From assembly GCF_001586255.1 (NCBI RefSeq), contig NZ_CP014544.1, positions 537,001 through 601,000 on the forward strand: a stretch of 64,000 nucleotides of DNA, in the 5' to 3' direction. The DNA comes from Zhongshania aliphaticivorans. GTDB taxonomy: Bacteria; Pseudomonadota; Gammaproteobacteria; Pseudomonadales; Spongiibacteraceae. The notes below the pieces were generated by a model that was not told the origin of the DNA, ran no database searches, and saw only the letters and a program-made list of their open reading frames with translations. This document shows, piece after piece, positions 19,481 through 28,625 of this stretch. Position numbers and translations under genes: made by a program. Position 1 is the stretch's first letter. Each line of letters begins with the position of its first letter.

Positions 19481-19912
19481 GTGCTGGCATTTACGCTCAC
19501 TATTACGGCCGCCGCGATGTGGTCAGTATCCAATATTGTAATTAAAAAAATAATTTATCTGGTGGTAGTTACAATCCACTAAGTATCGTCGTTTGGTCGG
19601 GCTTGATTTCAGGCATACAGTTTCTGCTAGCAACGTTGCTATCGGAGGGCGGAGCTATTCAGAAAAATTGGCTTAATGAATCGGTAAGTACCTGGTTGTC
19701 GTTACTTCACTTGGGCGTCGTTGTTAACGGTGCCGGCTAATATGTTGGCGCGTTATCAGGTTAGCCGAGTTGCTCCGTAGGGGGCGGTAGTGGGCATGGT
19801 TGCGGGTGTGGCTATATTGGATGAGTCGGTGAGCAGGCTAGAATGGCTTGGCGCTGGCTTCATTATGTCTGCATTGTTCTTTATTGTTGCGGAGTCGCGG
19901 CGCGCTGGTTAG
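19481..19912 (+). pseudogene. Decayed EamA/DMT transporter
   Basis: Three adjacent frames read as the second half of an EamA transporter. Frame one from 19481 gives LAFTLTITAAAMWSVSNIVI and stops. Frame two picks up with YNPLSIVVWSGLISGIQFLL and WLSLLHLGVVVNGAG, then stops near 19740. Frame three continues with MLARYQVSRVAP, an in-frame TAG, then GAVVGMVAGVAILDESVSRL and EWLGAGFIMSALFFIV, ending at the TAG of 19910-19912. Two frameshifts plus an in-frame stop and a missing first half mark it as a pseudogene. An intact EamA gene sits at 27.7 kb. Confidence 0.8.
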
Positions 19913-20022
19913 GCAGCGATACAATTTAAAGGCAGATAGCGAGCACTCGCTTCGGGTGCCCGTCGGGAAAAAACTCCTACGGTCAGTCAAATGTCGGCGC
20001 CGATGGGCTTGCGCATTAGGCC

Positions 20023-20304
20023 TTAGCCGTATTTGCTTAACAGCGCCGTGATGTGACTGATTTGATCGTTCGTTACGGCGTTGTCGCCGGCACCAGCGCC
20101 TTTAGACAGTTCCTGTTGCATCGCGCAGGCCATTGTTTCGAAAAACGTTTTGTCTAAGGCCTTGCGGGCTGCCGATAGTTGTTGGGCGACCCGTTCGCAG
20201 CTCTGTTCCTCTTCCATCATCTTCTGTATACCGCGCAGCTGTCCTTCAACTCGTTTCAGGCGAGTGATGAGTGCTTTGCGCTTTTTGTCCCATTCCAGTT
20301 CCAT
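20023..20304 (-). CDS. CsoR/FrmR-family (DUF156) repressor
   Basis: A 93-residue all-helical repressor: RLKRVEGQLRGIQKMMEEE is the family signature helix, followed by C36 in SCERVAQQLSAARKALD. In CsoR and FrmR the next ligand is a His around residue 61 and, in CsoR, a Cys four residues on. Here the region reads ETMACAMQQEL, with a Cys one position before the usual His and no His. It is therefore a variant ligand set, perhaps thiol-based as in CstR. Its own promoter holds an inverted repeat (20325-20342). No transporter or hydrolase target is adjacent. Confidence 0.85.
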   Translation of the reverse strand: MELEWDKKRKALITRLKRVEGQLRGIQKMMEEEQSCERVAQQLSAARKALDKTFFETMACAMQQELSKGAGAGDNAVTNDQISHITALLSKYG

Positions 20305-20324
20305 AATGCTTAATCTTCGATGCC

Positions 20325-20342
20325 TATACTTTGTCCAGTATA
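20325..20342. promoter_or_regulatory. Inverted repeat upstream of the CsoR-like gene
   Basis: TATACT and AGTATA form a perfect 6-bp inverted repeat with a 6-bp spacer, ending 21 bp before the minus-strand start codon. Its position fits an autoregulatory operator overlapping the -10. It lacks the long G/C tract common in CsoR operators. Confidence 0.4.
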
Positions 20343-20492
20343 TACTGCTAGGCGACTACAGCTAGAGCAAAACGGATAAAGCGAGGTCTCATTAGGCGCT
20401 TTGACGGTGTTGTGATCAGTTCGTTGGGGGTGGGTGTTGATTTAATCGGCAGCTGATGCGATTTTAGATATAATTTTTATTGGTGAAATTTT

Positions 20493-20870
20493 ATGAGTAT
20501 TGAAGATAGAAATGCCGGTGAGCTTATTCGTCGTGAAGTTATGGGTAGTGCTCATGTTGATACATCATTAGGCAATGCATCAGATTTTGATATGCCTTTG
20601 CAAGAGGCGGCGATGGAGCATGCCTGGGGCGGAGTGTGGACCCGCGAAGGCATTGATCGTAAAACGCGCAGCATTGTGACGGTGTCTATGCTTATTGCGT
20701 TACAGGCACATGGTGAGCTGAAAGGTCATGTGCGAGGGGCGTTAAATAATGGCGTTAGCCCAGAGGAAATTCGTGAAATCGTTATGCATGCGGCGGCTTA
20801 TTGCGGCTACCCTGCAGCCCTGTCCGCAATGCGCGTAGCGCGAGAAGTCATTGATACGTATGGGGCTTGA
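20493..20870 (+). CDS. Carboxymuconolactone decarboxylase family protein
   Basis: A 125-residue AhpD-fold protein of the PcaC-like group. VWTREGIDRKTRSIVTVSML, ELKGHVRGALNNGVSPEEIR and HAAAYCGYPAALSAM match 4-carboxymuconolactone decarboxylase relatives. These act in the beta-ketoadipate pathway or as generic lactone and peroxide enzymes. It has no Cys-x-x-Cys of AhpD, so a peroxidase role is unlikely. No pca genes are near, so the substrate is open. Confidence 0.85.
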   Translation: MSIEDRNAGELIRREVMGSAHVDTSLGNASDFDMPLQEAAMEHAWGGVWTREGIDRKTRSIVTVSMLIALQAHGELKGHVRGALNNGVSPEEIREIVMHAAAYCGYPAALSAMRVAREVIDTYGA

Positions 20871-20958
20871 TTGCATTTTATGAATTTAAGGCTTTGTTGT
20901 ACCGCGAGTTTGGCTATCGCGTTTATTACATGGCTAAAGATTCAATGGATCATTTCAG

Positions 20959-21210
20959 TTAAACAATAAACTTAATAACCAATTGTGAGGTAATAAAGCA
21001 AACCAAGAAAAAAATAAGCATTGCCGATACGCCAGCAAACAGTATTGGCATCGGATTAGACTCCGCCTGATCCATGAGTCTTTTTCGACCAGATTTGTTT
21101 TGAAGGGCAAATAATAAAGATAGGCCCTGCTTTAATGTTTCGACGATACCAAGTGGTTTTGGTGTTTGCTTTGAGACGGTGTTTGGGTCTTGCTGATTCA
21201 TCATTGCCAT
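20959..21210 (-). CDS. DUF2970-like small membrane protein
   Basis: An 83-residue protein with a polar N-terminus, a GIVETLKQGLSLLFALQNKS stretch and one hydrophobic helix (MPILFAGVSAMLIFFLVCFI) followed by a further hydrophobic tail. The pattern fits the small inner-membrane DUF2970 family of proteobacteria. The function is unknown. It stands alone with no operon partner. Confidence 0.6.
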   Translation of the reverse strand: MAMMNQQDPNTVSKQTPKPLGIVETLKQGLSLLFALQNKSGRKRLMDQAESNPMPILFAGVSAMLIFFLVCFITSQLVIKFIV

Positions 21211-21331
21211 TTTCTCAATTGCTGTTATCGCTGAGCTTATACTTTAGTCTACTTCTGAAAGGTAAAACAGGTACAGATGGGCCCGATTCTAACGGGTCAG
21301 TTATCTGAGGTGGGCAATTGCTAAGGTGTGG

Positions 21332-22735
21332 CTAATGCTCATTGATTAGTGTACCGAGCGTTTTTATCGCATTTTCGAGTTTACTTGTCCATGTGCTGCA
21401 GCCGTAATTGAGCCTTATGCAGTTTTTGAATCCTTGTGTTGCTGAGAAAATAGGGCCGGGAGCAATGCTGATGTTTTTGTTTAGCGCGGCGCGGAAGAGC
21501 TGCAGTGAGTCAATGTGTTCAGGCAGCTCAATCCACAGAAAATAGCCTCCTGCTGCGGACAAAAGCCTTGTGTTTTTCGGAAAATATCGATCAATAGCGG
21601 CCGTCATATAGCCGTGCTGAAGTTCTAGGGTATCTCGCAGTTTCCTCAAGTGTCGATCATAGCCGCCGTATTGTAAGTAGTTGGCGATGCCTAGTTGCGC
21701 GGGAATTGAGCTTGACAGTGTTGTCATTAACTTAAGGCGGTGTATTTTTGTGCTGTATTTTCCTGCCGCGCACCAGCCTATTCGATAACCGGGGGCCAGG
21801 CATTTTGAAAAGGAGCTGCAATGCAGTACATAGCCATCGGTATCAAAGGATTTGAGCGATTTGGGCGGGATATTGCCAAAGTACAGTTCTTGGTAAACAT
21901 CGTCCTCAATCAGGGGGACCTTGTGTTTGGTGAACAAGGCGACAAGCGCCTGCTTTTTGGGGTCAGACATACTGGCACTGGTTGGGTTTTGAAAATTGCT
22001 CATAAACCAGCCTGCTTTAATTGGATGCTTTTTGAGTGCCTCTGTCATTGTAGGCAGGTCAATCCCATTAACTGGGTCTACCGGTATGGCGATGGCTTTT
22101 AACTTCAGACGTTCGAGTGCTTGTAAGCTGGCATAGAAGGCTGGCGCTTCAACCGCGACGAGATCCCCCGGCTCGGTAACGGCCTGTAAACTTAGGTTTA
22201 ATGCTTCCAGAGCGCCATTGGTAATGACAAGTTCATCGTGGCCAAGGTGTACGTCGGCTATTGCATAACGCTGAAGAAGTTGTCGACGAAGCGCGACGCT
22301 GCCTTCTGGTAGGTATGAGACCAGTGAGTGTATATCCATCTCGCGGCTGGCTTTTGCGAGTGATTGCGACAGCCGAGTCATAGGGAAAAAGCTTGGGCAG
22401 GGAAAGGCTGAGCCTAGGGGGATAATACTCGGGTTGCTGAGTGAGCCAAGCACCGAAAAAACCAGCTCACTCACATCGACTTGGGTCGGGCTTAAAACCT
22501 GCCTGGTAAGCGCTGGTTGGCGCTTTAGAGTGTTACACACATAATATCCTGAACGCGGTTGCGAGCGGATTAGCCCCTGATTTTCTAGCAGAAAATAGGC
22601 TTGGTAGACGGTCGAAGGGCTAACGCGATAGGTTTTGCTGGCATGTCGGATTGACGGAACTCGCTCGCCAGATGCCAGCGCGCCACTGTGTATCAAATTA
22701 CGAATATCCTGCGCCAGTTTTTCGTAACGTTTCAT
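21332..22735 (-). CDS. MocR-type GntR regulator with aminotransferase domain
   Basis: A 467-residue fusion. Residues 1-70 form a GntR winged helix (RVPSIRHASKTYRVSPSTVY, then ENQGLIRSQPRSGYYV). Residues about 100-460 are a fold-type I aminotransferase: ITNGALEALNLSL, NFQNPTSASM, IEDDVYQELYF, and the PLP lysine in SSFSKCLAPGYRIGW. MocR proteins bind PLP or an amino compound and usually control vitamin B6, GABA or amino-acid export genes. The next minus-strand genes are an MFS and a dehydrogenase, but no tight coupling shows the target. Confidence 0.93.
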   Translation of the reverse strand: MKRYEKLAQDIRNLIHSGALASGERVPSIRHASKTYRVSPSTVYQAYFLLENQGLIRSQPRSGYYVCNTLKRQPALTRQVLSPTQVDVSELVFSVLGSLSNPSIIPLGSAFPCPSFFPMTRLSQSLAKASREMDIHSLVSYLPEGSVALRRQLLQRYAIADVHLGHDELVITNGALEALNLSLQAVTEPGDLVAVEAPAFYASLQALERLKLKAIAIPVDPVNGIDLPTMTEALKKHPIKAGWFMSNFQNPTSASMSDPKKQALVALFTKHKVPLIEDDVYQELYFGNIPPKSLKSFDTDGYVLHCSSFSKCLAPGYRIGWCAAGKYSTKIHRLKLMTTLSSSIPAQLGIANYLQYGGYDRHLRKLRDTLELQHGYMTAAIDRYFPKNTRLLSAAGGYFLWIELPEHIDSLQLFRAALNKNISIAPGPIFSATQGFKNCIRLNYGCSTWTSKLENAIKTLGTLINEH

Positions 22736-22798
22736 TCATTTCCCTATGAGCTTAATTGGCTATGCCTGTTTTCACTGTGCACGGTACCGGCTTGATAT

Positions 22799-24106
22799 TT
22801 AATCTGGCGCTAGCGATAAATCCCTTTGCAGATTGCGAGATGCGGCATAGAAAAACAAGGCCGACATCATCATTATTGCTGGCACGATGTAAAGCAGTGC
22901 CATACCTAGTGCGGCGCCGCCAAAGCTTGGTGTGAGTAAGTCACTGAGTAAGCCTACACTCCAAGGCCCTAGCCCTAGACCAATAATGTTAATGATGAAA
23001 AACAGAATGGCTGACGCGGTGGCTCGCATACTCAAGCCCACTAAACCGTGGCTCATGGCAATGACATTGCCGAGATAGCTGTTCATTATTATGCCGGGAA
23101 TTATAAGGCACGCTAAGGCCATGTATTTTCCGTCAACGGTAAACGCGGCGGCGGTAAAGGGTAGGCCAACGACAAGCGCGAGTACGGGCATCCACATATA
23201 CCAGCGCTTGTCTCGCTTGCTGAGTTTGTCAGAGATATAGCCTCCAGCAATTACGCCAATCGCGCCTCCTAAGCCCAGTATCAGGGCTAACCAAGTGCCG
23301 AGTTCGCCGGTGGTCATGCCATGACTGCGAATCATAAATGAGGCGGTCCAGTTTGCCGTTGCATAGCCTGCAAAGGCGTTGAGCGCGGCGCCCATAGAGA
23401 GGTAGCGAAATGAGTGCCGACTCCATAACACGTAAAGCACCTCAGTGAGTGGTGCTTGCGTTACGCTTGCTGTTCGCGCTTCAGATTGGCCTCGCATTGG
23501 TTCTGTAATAGTGAATCTAACGATAATCGCCAGCAGTATGCCGGGCAGGCCCACGACGACAAAGGCAACGCGCCAGCCAAAAAATTCATTTAGCCAGCCA
23601 CCAAGTAAAAAGCCAAAGAGAATGCCAATATTGACGCCAGAGGAATAAAGCCCCATTGCTGTTGCGCGCTTTTGGGGTGGAAAGATATCTGAAATCATCG
23701 AGTGGGAGGGTGGGCTGCCGCCAGCCTCACCGACACCAACCCCAATTCGAGCAAGTAAAAGCTGCGCAAAATTCTGCGCTAGGCCGCTAATACTGGTCAT
23801 AAAACTCCAGGTAAATACTGCGAGTGCGACTATATTGCGACGGTTGGCACGGTCTGCCCAGCGTGCAATCGGAATCCCGGCAGTGACATAAAAGGCGGCA
23901 AAAGCGAAGCCTGTCAGCAGGCCTAAATGAGCATCCTTTAAGCCTAGGTCAGCTTTGATCGACTCTTGTAAGATGGCGAGTAATTGGCGATCAATGAAAT
24001 TAAAGCTATACACCATCGTCAGGACCCCGAGGGCATAGTACGCAGCGCCGGGGATCTTAGAATCTAATACCTGATTTTTATCGTTTCTTTGTTTGTCGGC
24101 ATCCAT
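22799..24106 (-). CDS. MFS transporter (spinster-like)
   Basis: A 435-residue permease with about 12 hydrophobic segments. Family features are the early FNFIDRQLLAILQESI segment, the cytoplasmic loop IPIARWADRANRRN (motif A-like), GVGVGEAGGSPPSHSMISD, and FPPQKRATAMGLYS. Similar spinster-type MFS proteins occur beside aromatic, steroid and phthalate catabolic genes. The substrate is unknown. It lies 63 bp after the MocR gene start and 215 bp from the next gene. Confidence 0.9.
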   Translation of the reverse strand: MDADKQRNDKNQVLDSKIPGAAYYALGVLTMVYSFNFIDRQLLAILQESIKADLGLKDAHLGLLTGFAFAAFYVTAGIPIARWADRANRRNIVALAVFTWSFMTSISGLAQNFAQLLLARIGVGVGEAGGSPPSHSMISDIFPPQKRATAMGLYSSGVNIGILFGFLLGGWLNEFFGWRVAFVVVGLPGILLAIIVRFTITEPMRGQSEARTASVTQAPLTEVLYVLWSRHSFRYLSMGAALNAFAGYATANWTASFMIRSHGMTTGELGTWLALILGLGGAIGVIAGGYISDKLSKRDKRWYMWMPVLALVVGLPFTAAAFTVDGKYMALACLIIPGIIMNSYLGNVIAMSHGLVGLSMRATASAILFFIINIIGLGLGPWSVGLLSDLLTPSFGGAALGMALLYIVPAIMMMSALFFYAASRNLQRDLSLAPD

Positions 24107-24320
24107 GTTCAGTATTCTCGTTATTTATTGTTATACGGAGTTTTTGGATTGCGATTACAGTAGCGGGCCGTCGCTGCCTTATGTGCGAGTCTAGGTTTAT
24201 TCGGATATTCAAGGATGAGCGCAGATCCCTAGGCGGTTTTAATAAAACCTGACTAGGGATGCTGATCATGTTTCGGTGCTGGTCTTGGGAAAAGCGCCAT
24301 TGCATTTCCCGTCGCCGCCG

Positions 24321-25460
24321 TTATTTTGATGGATTGATTAGGAATTTCTTGCCTGTCGCCTGCTGGCTGTAAGCGGTGACAATATCTTTGTTAAGTGCGT
24401 CGACCAGTGAGATTTCATCACTGTAGTGGCTCGCAAAAGTAGTGTCTAATTCATCCGCCACGCGTTTGCGCAGTTCCATGCCTTTTTCCATGCCGACCTT
24501 TTGCAAAAATGGGGTGAGCAGCCAGGCGTTAATTCCCCAGCTAAAGCCAAAGTTGCGGTTGATAATCGTTGGCGACATATCCAAGCCGCCGTATATGTAA
24601 AGCTGTTTAAAGGTGGTAGAGCCGTACGGTCCAGGCAAGTCCACATCTTTCAGTGCCGCGCGTTCCATGCAGCTTAGAATTCGGCTGCCAAGGTCGCCGC
24701 CGCCGGTGGCGTCAAACGCAATGTATGCGCCGGTTGCTTCAATCGCGGCGGTAAGGTCGTCCATGAAAGTATCATCACTGGAGTTGCATATATACTTCGC
24801 GCCTTGCGCTTTGAGGAGCTCGGCTTGGTCTTTTTTGCGAACAATGTTAATCAGGTCGATGCCGTCATCCTGGCAAATTCGGTTGAGCATTTGCCCCAAA
24901 TTTGATGCCGCAGCGGTGTGAATAATGGCTTTGTAGCCCTCCATGCGCATGGTTTCCACAAATCCTAACGAGGTTAGCGGGTTAACAAAACAGGAGGCGG
25001 CTGCCTTTGCTGTCGTGCCTTCGTTCAGTGTCATGCATTGCATAACATTTACTTTTCGATACTGGCAATACAGTGCGCCGTCGAGAACGGCAACGGTTTT
25101 GCCGAGTAATGCTTGTGCGGCGTCGCTGCTGCCCGCTTTTACAACGGTGCCAGCACCCTCGTTACCGATGGGCAGTGGTTTGCCAACACGTGGCTTTACA
25201 CGGCTTTCGATACCCTTGCGTAATTTGGCGGTATATACCGTGTCAGCGCCCGTTCCTGTGGTTTCGCCGGTGGAGACATCAGCGGGAATGATCAGTGTCG
25301 CTTGGTCGGATGGGTTGATTGGTGTTGCCTCAATTCGCACCACCACTTCATTCTCGCCGGGTTCAGGGATCGGGGCTGATTGTAGAAGTAATTTCAGGTG
25401 TCCGTCGTCGGTAACGAGCGAGCGTAATTGTAGGCCTGTGGTGGGGGTTTCCAGTGTCAT
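24321..25460 (-). CDS. Medium-chain dehydrogenase/reductase family protein
   Basis: A 379-residue MDR protein (quinone oxidoreductase-like). It starts with the GroES-like domain: PEPGENEVVVRIEATPINPS, then PLPIGNEGAGTVVKAG. The Rossmann part starts at YKAIIHTAAASNLGQML; VRKKDQAELLKAQGAKYI and YIAFDATGGGDLGSRI follow. The zinc-binding cysteines of alcohol dehydrogenases are absent. It probably reduces alpha,beta-unsaturated ketones with NADPH. The region GADTVYTAKLRKGIESRVKP is an insertion unlike most QORs. Confidence 0.8.
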   Translation of the reverse strand: MTLETPTTGLQLRSLVTDDGHLKLLLQSAPIPEPGENEVVVRIEATPINPSDQATLIIPADVSTGETTGTGADTVYTAKLRKGIESRVKPRVGKPLPIGNEGAGTVVKAGSSDAAQALLGKTVAVLDGALYCQYRKVNVMQCMTLNEGTTAKAAASCFVNPLTSLGFVETMRMEGYKAIIHTAAASNLGQMLNRICQDDGIDLINIVRKKDQAELLKAQGAKYICNSSDDTFMDDLTAAIEATGAYIAFDATGGGDLGSRILSCMERAALKDVDLPGPYGSTTFKQLYIYGGLDMSPTIINRNFGFSWGINAWLLTPFLQKVGMEKGMELRKRVADELDTTFASHYSDEISLVDALNKDIVTAYSQQATGKKFLINPSK

Positions 25461-25705
25461 GGGTTTATGTCCTTTAAGGCGCTGGTGAGTTGGTTTCTGC
25501 TTAACTATAGCGTGTTAGCAGTGATTACTTCTATAGGTGCGTCGGTTATGGGCGAGATGGCCATGGCTTTGCTCGCCAATCTTCAGGTGGCAATGGTGTT
25601 CTACTGGCAGTAATGCGCAGCGTCTTTAGCAAAATTGTTATTAGCCTAGCAGAATATTTTTACTCTGGGGGTGATGGTACTGCTTTGGCTCGCTGGGCTA
25701 CCGCA

Positions 25706-26902
25706 TTAACGCGGTAGCAGCTTCGCGGGCATCGTTTTAAAGGCATGAATAGAGTTTGAGCGTATATAACTGGGTTCGCCCAACAGTTCGATACTGGCGA
25801 AGTGCTTGAAGAACTCCTCAAAGAATATCCTTGCCTCCATCCGTGCTAAGTTTGCGCCAAGACAGAGATGAATACCGTGTCCGAAGGCCATGTGAGGGTT
25901 ATGCTTGCGCTCAATGTTGAATTGCATCGGCTGATCGAAAACCGCTTCGTCAAAGTTGGCTGAGCTATACAGCATGACCACTTTGTCTTCTGCTTTAATC
26001 GCCGTGCCGCCGATGTCCGTGTCGCAGGTCGCCGTGCGGCGAAAGTAGTGCAAAGGACAGGTCCAGCGCAGCATTTCTTCTACGGCACTAGGCAATTTCT
26101 CTGGCTGGGCTTCGAGCTCCCGATACAGTTCAGGCTGCTGCAGGAGCTGGTACATGCCGGAGCTGATTAAGCCGCGGGTGGTTTCATTGCCTGCCACAGC
26201 GATCTGCACAAATAGGCTGGCGAACTCCGCTTCAGAAATGAGCTCGCCGTCGACTTCTTGGTTAATCAGCAGGGATATCAGATCGTCGCCGTCTTTGCCC
26301 TTGCGCTCACAGGCCAGCTCAAAACCGTAGGTGCCCATTTCGATGCTGGCCTGCAGAACGTCTTCCTCGGTGCCGCCTAGGTCGGGGTCCGAGGCAGAAG
26401 TTTGCATGTCGGACCAGCGCCGGATCTGCGGCCACATGTCCCGGGGGATTTCCATTAACTCGCAGATGACCGCGGTGGGCAGATCGCCGGCCAAATCATC
26501 GACGAAGTCCACGGTGTCACGGCCTTGGGCTGAGCGCATAATCTCTTGGGCTATGGCGCGTATTTGTGGCTCAAGTGCCTTGAGTCGGCTCGATGTAAAG
26601 CGGGTAATGACGGCGCGGCGAGGCTTGGCGTGACGCGGCGGATCCATCCCGAGTAATTGGTTGCGGGCCATTTCTAGGGTGCTGTCCGGCAGGTCATCAA
26701 TAAGCACAAAACCCCGTTCGGCAGAGAAAGTCTTGAAGTCCCGTGACACCGCCATGACGTCGGCGTGCTTGCTAATCACCCAGTAGCTGCTGCCGTCAGG
26801 ATGAGGGTGGCGATACACCGGTGCATTTTCGCGCAGCCATTGAAACTGGCTGTGGGGAATCCCCTTTAGATAACTGTCTGGGCTGTATACATCAATATTC
26901 AT
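25706..26902 (-). CDS. Cytochrome P450 monooxygenase
   Basis: A 398-residue soluble class I P450. The I-helix oxygen motif is AGNETT at about 238-242; the K-helix ExxR is E276-M-L-R279; the heme cysteine is C347 in FGHGIHLCLGANLARME. HAKPRRAVITRF is the usual C-helix segment. It likely hydroxylates a hydrophobic ring compound and needs ferredoxin and ferredoxin reductase, neither of which is adjacent. It starts 1 bp after the cupin gene, so the two are one operon. A GCTACCGC/GCGGTAGC hairpin spans its stop codon. Confidence 0.95.
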   Translation of the reverse strand: MNIDVYSPDSYLKGIPHSQFQWLRENAPVYRHPHPDGSSYWVISKHADVMAVSRDFKTFSAERGFVLIDDLPDSTLEMARNQLLGMDPPRHAKPRRAVITRFTSSRLKALEPQIRAIAQEIMRSAQGRDTVDFVDDLAGDLPTAVICELMEIPRDMWPQIRRWSDMQTSASDPDLGGTEEDVLQASIEMGTYGFELACERKGKDGDDLISLLINQEVDGELISEAEFASLFVQIAVAGNETTRGLISSGMYQLLQQPELYRELEAQPEKLPSAVEEMLRWTCPLHYFRRTATCDTDIGGTAIKAEDKVVMLYSSANFDEAVFDQPMQFNIERKHNPHMAFGHGIHLCLGANLARMEARIFFEEFFKHFASIELLGEPSYIRSNSIHAFKTMPAKLLPR

Positions 26903-26903
26903 C

Positions 26904-27350
26904 TTATTCCACCAATACTTTTGGCGTTGCTAAGCCTTGGGCTTCGCACATGGCGAGGTAGAAGTCGAGGGTCATCTGCCCATCTACAGCGTAGGTGATA
27001 TTGCCGTCGGCATCCAAATTAAGGTTTGCGCCATACATTTGAAACCACACCCGAGTATTGTCCTCGATACATTGCAGGGTATGCATTGATCCCGCTGGTT
27101 CATAAAGGAATGAACCGGCACGGTTAACGTAGTCGTACTCTTTGTACTTCCACGCGCCGGAGCTGGTGTAGCCCCACACTGGTCCAGTGTGTTTGTGGGT
27201 TTCAACTTCATAGCCTGCTTTGAAGATGTTCTCGATTATCCACAGGCCTTCGCCGCGCTTGACTTGTAATACCCGTAGTAGACTGCCATCGCCAATGTCA
27301 ATGAACGGCAGTTCGTCTGCGCCGATGTGAACCGCCTCAGTAATAGACAT
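26904..27350 (-). CDS. Cupin dioxygenase-like protein (dihydroxyacetophenone dioxygenase family)
   Basis: A 148-residue single cupin. The metal site is H52-x-H54 in ETHKHTGPVWG, E84 in LYEPAGSMH and H90. The overall layout is that of the ChrR-like 2,4'-dihydroxyacetophenone dioxygenase family, which cleaves a C-C bond between carbonyl and hydroxylated carbons. The cupin gene stands first in a two-gene operon with the P450. A joint role, with hydroxylation by the P450 and cleavage by the cupin, is inference. The actual substrate is unknown. Confidence 0.8.
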   Translation of the reverse strand: MSITEAVHIGADELPFIDIGDGSLLRVLQVKRGEGLWIIENIFKAGYEVETHKHTGPVWGYTSSGAWKYKEYDYVNRAGSFLYEPAGSMHTLQCIEDNTRVWFQMYGANLNLDADGNITYAVDGQMTLDFYLAMCEAQGLATPKVLVE

Positions 27351-27659
27351 ATTTGCTCCTGATGTCGTGGTCTCTTTCGAGTTCTTATTCGCTATGCAGT
27401 TTGTAGCAACACCGAGTATGACGAGGTGGCAAGGCCTTTAACACCTCCGTTTGGGGGGGGAAGGCCTGCAGTTGTGGAGTTACTTAAAACCGCATTTTCC
27501 TTTAATTTCAGCGGTGGTAAGGTTTTGTCATATAAATCAGAAATCGCGTCATCCTTGCTGGAATGTCATTGCTTGATTTTACAAACTGGGGCATTTTGGT
27601 ATCGTTCAGTGGCTCGCCCAAGCGTACCACTTATTTTAATAGGGACTAGACAATAAATT

Positions 27660-28625
27660 ATGACAAAAATGCGCGGCGGCATTAAAGGCACAATGTCCGC
27701 TGATCTGCTATTCGTAGCGGTTACTTTACTTGCCGCCATTAGCTGGATTTTTTCCAAGGAAGCGGTGGCGATTATGCCGCCGTTATTGTTTATGTCGGCG
27801 CGATTTTTGATCGCTGCAATATTGCTGGCTCTGTTAGCACGGCGCCAATTGCGCGTACTGACTATAGCTAGCCTGTGGCGCTGCGCTAAGGTCGGCGTTG
27901 TGTTCGGTGCGGCGATGAGCCTATGGGTGCTCGGCCTCACCGCCTCAAGCCATGTAGGGGAGGCGGCCTTTTTAGTTAGCTTAGCTGTCGTACTTGTGCC
28001 GGTAATTGCGCGGCTAATTTTTAAAGAAGCTGTTCCTCAAAGTACCTGGGTGGCGTTGCCGATAGCCTGTTGCGGCTTAGCACTACTGTCGCTTAATCAA
28101 GAGCTGAAATTGGAGGCCGCACAGTTGCTTTTGCTGGCAGCCGCAAGCTTCTTTGCAATTTACTTCAACCTTAACGCCCGCGCCGCAAATCCCATTTCAC
28201 AGACCGGCAGGGATGGACTAATACGAAACACGCCGCAAGTTCCTGTGCTCGTACTAACAACGTTGGTACTGATGATTGTCGCTATTGTGACGGGAATCTT
28301 TTCAGCGTTTACGGAAAGCTGGGAAATCGGGAAGTTGGTCGCATCTCCAATGGTTTGGATGTGGGTAATGCTTTCTGCCACGATTGGCACTGCAATGCGA
28401 TTTTATATACAGACATATGCTCAGAGTCTTTCTCCATATAGTAATGGTGTGGTTATTATGGTCCTTGAGCCGGTGTGGACTGCCTTGATTGCGGCCTTGT
28501 GGTTCAAAGAGAGTATGTCAGTAATACAATTAGTAGGGTGTCTATTGATCTTTCTCGCTCTGCTCGTGAACCGTTGGCGAGCGGTACAGCTGTTTTTGAG
28601 ACAAATCGTTGGTTATGAGAATTAA
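27660..28625 (+). CDS. EamA/DMT-family transporter
   Basis: A 321-residue permease with ten hydrophobic segments in two EamA halves. First half: DLLFVAVTLLAAISWIFSKE and LLFMSARFLIAAILL. Second half: FYIQTYAQSLSPYSNGVVIM and LEPVWTALIAALWFKESM, followed by the closing LVGCLLIFLALLVNR helix. It is probably an exporter of amino acids or metabolites. The start ATG is at 27660. It follows a 309-bp gap with no gene. Confidence 0.88.
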   Translation: MTKMRGGIKGTMSADLLFVAVTLLAAISWIFSKEAVAIMPPLLFMSARFLIAAILLALLARRQLRVLTIASLWRCAKVGVVFGAAMSLWVLGLTASSHVGEAAFLVSLAVVLVPVIARLIFKEAVPQSTWVALPIACCGLALLSLNQELKLEAAQLLLLAAASFFAIYFNLNARAANPISQTGRDGLIRNTPQVPVLVLTTLVLMIVAIVTGIFSAFTESWEIGKLVASPMVWMWVMLSATIGTAMRFYIQTYAQSLSPYSNGVVIMVLEPVWTALIAALWFKESMSVIQLVGCLLIFLALLVNRWRAVQLFLRQIVGYEN

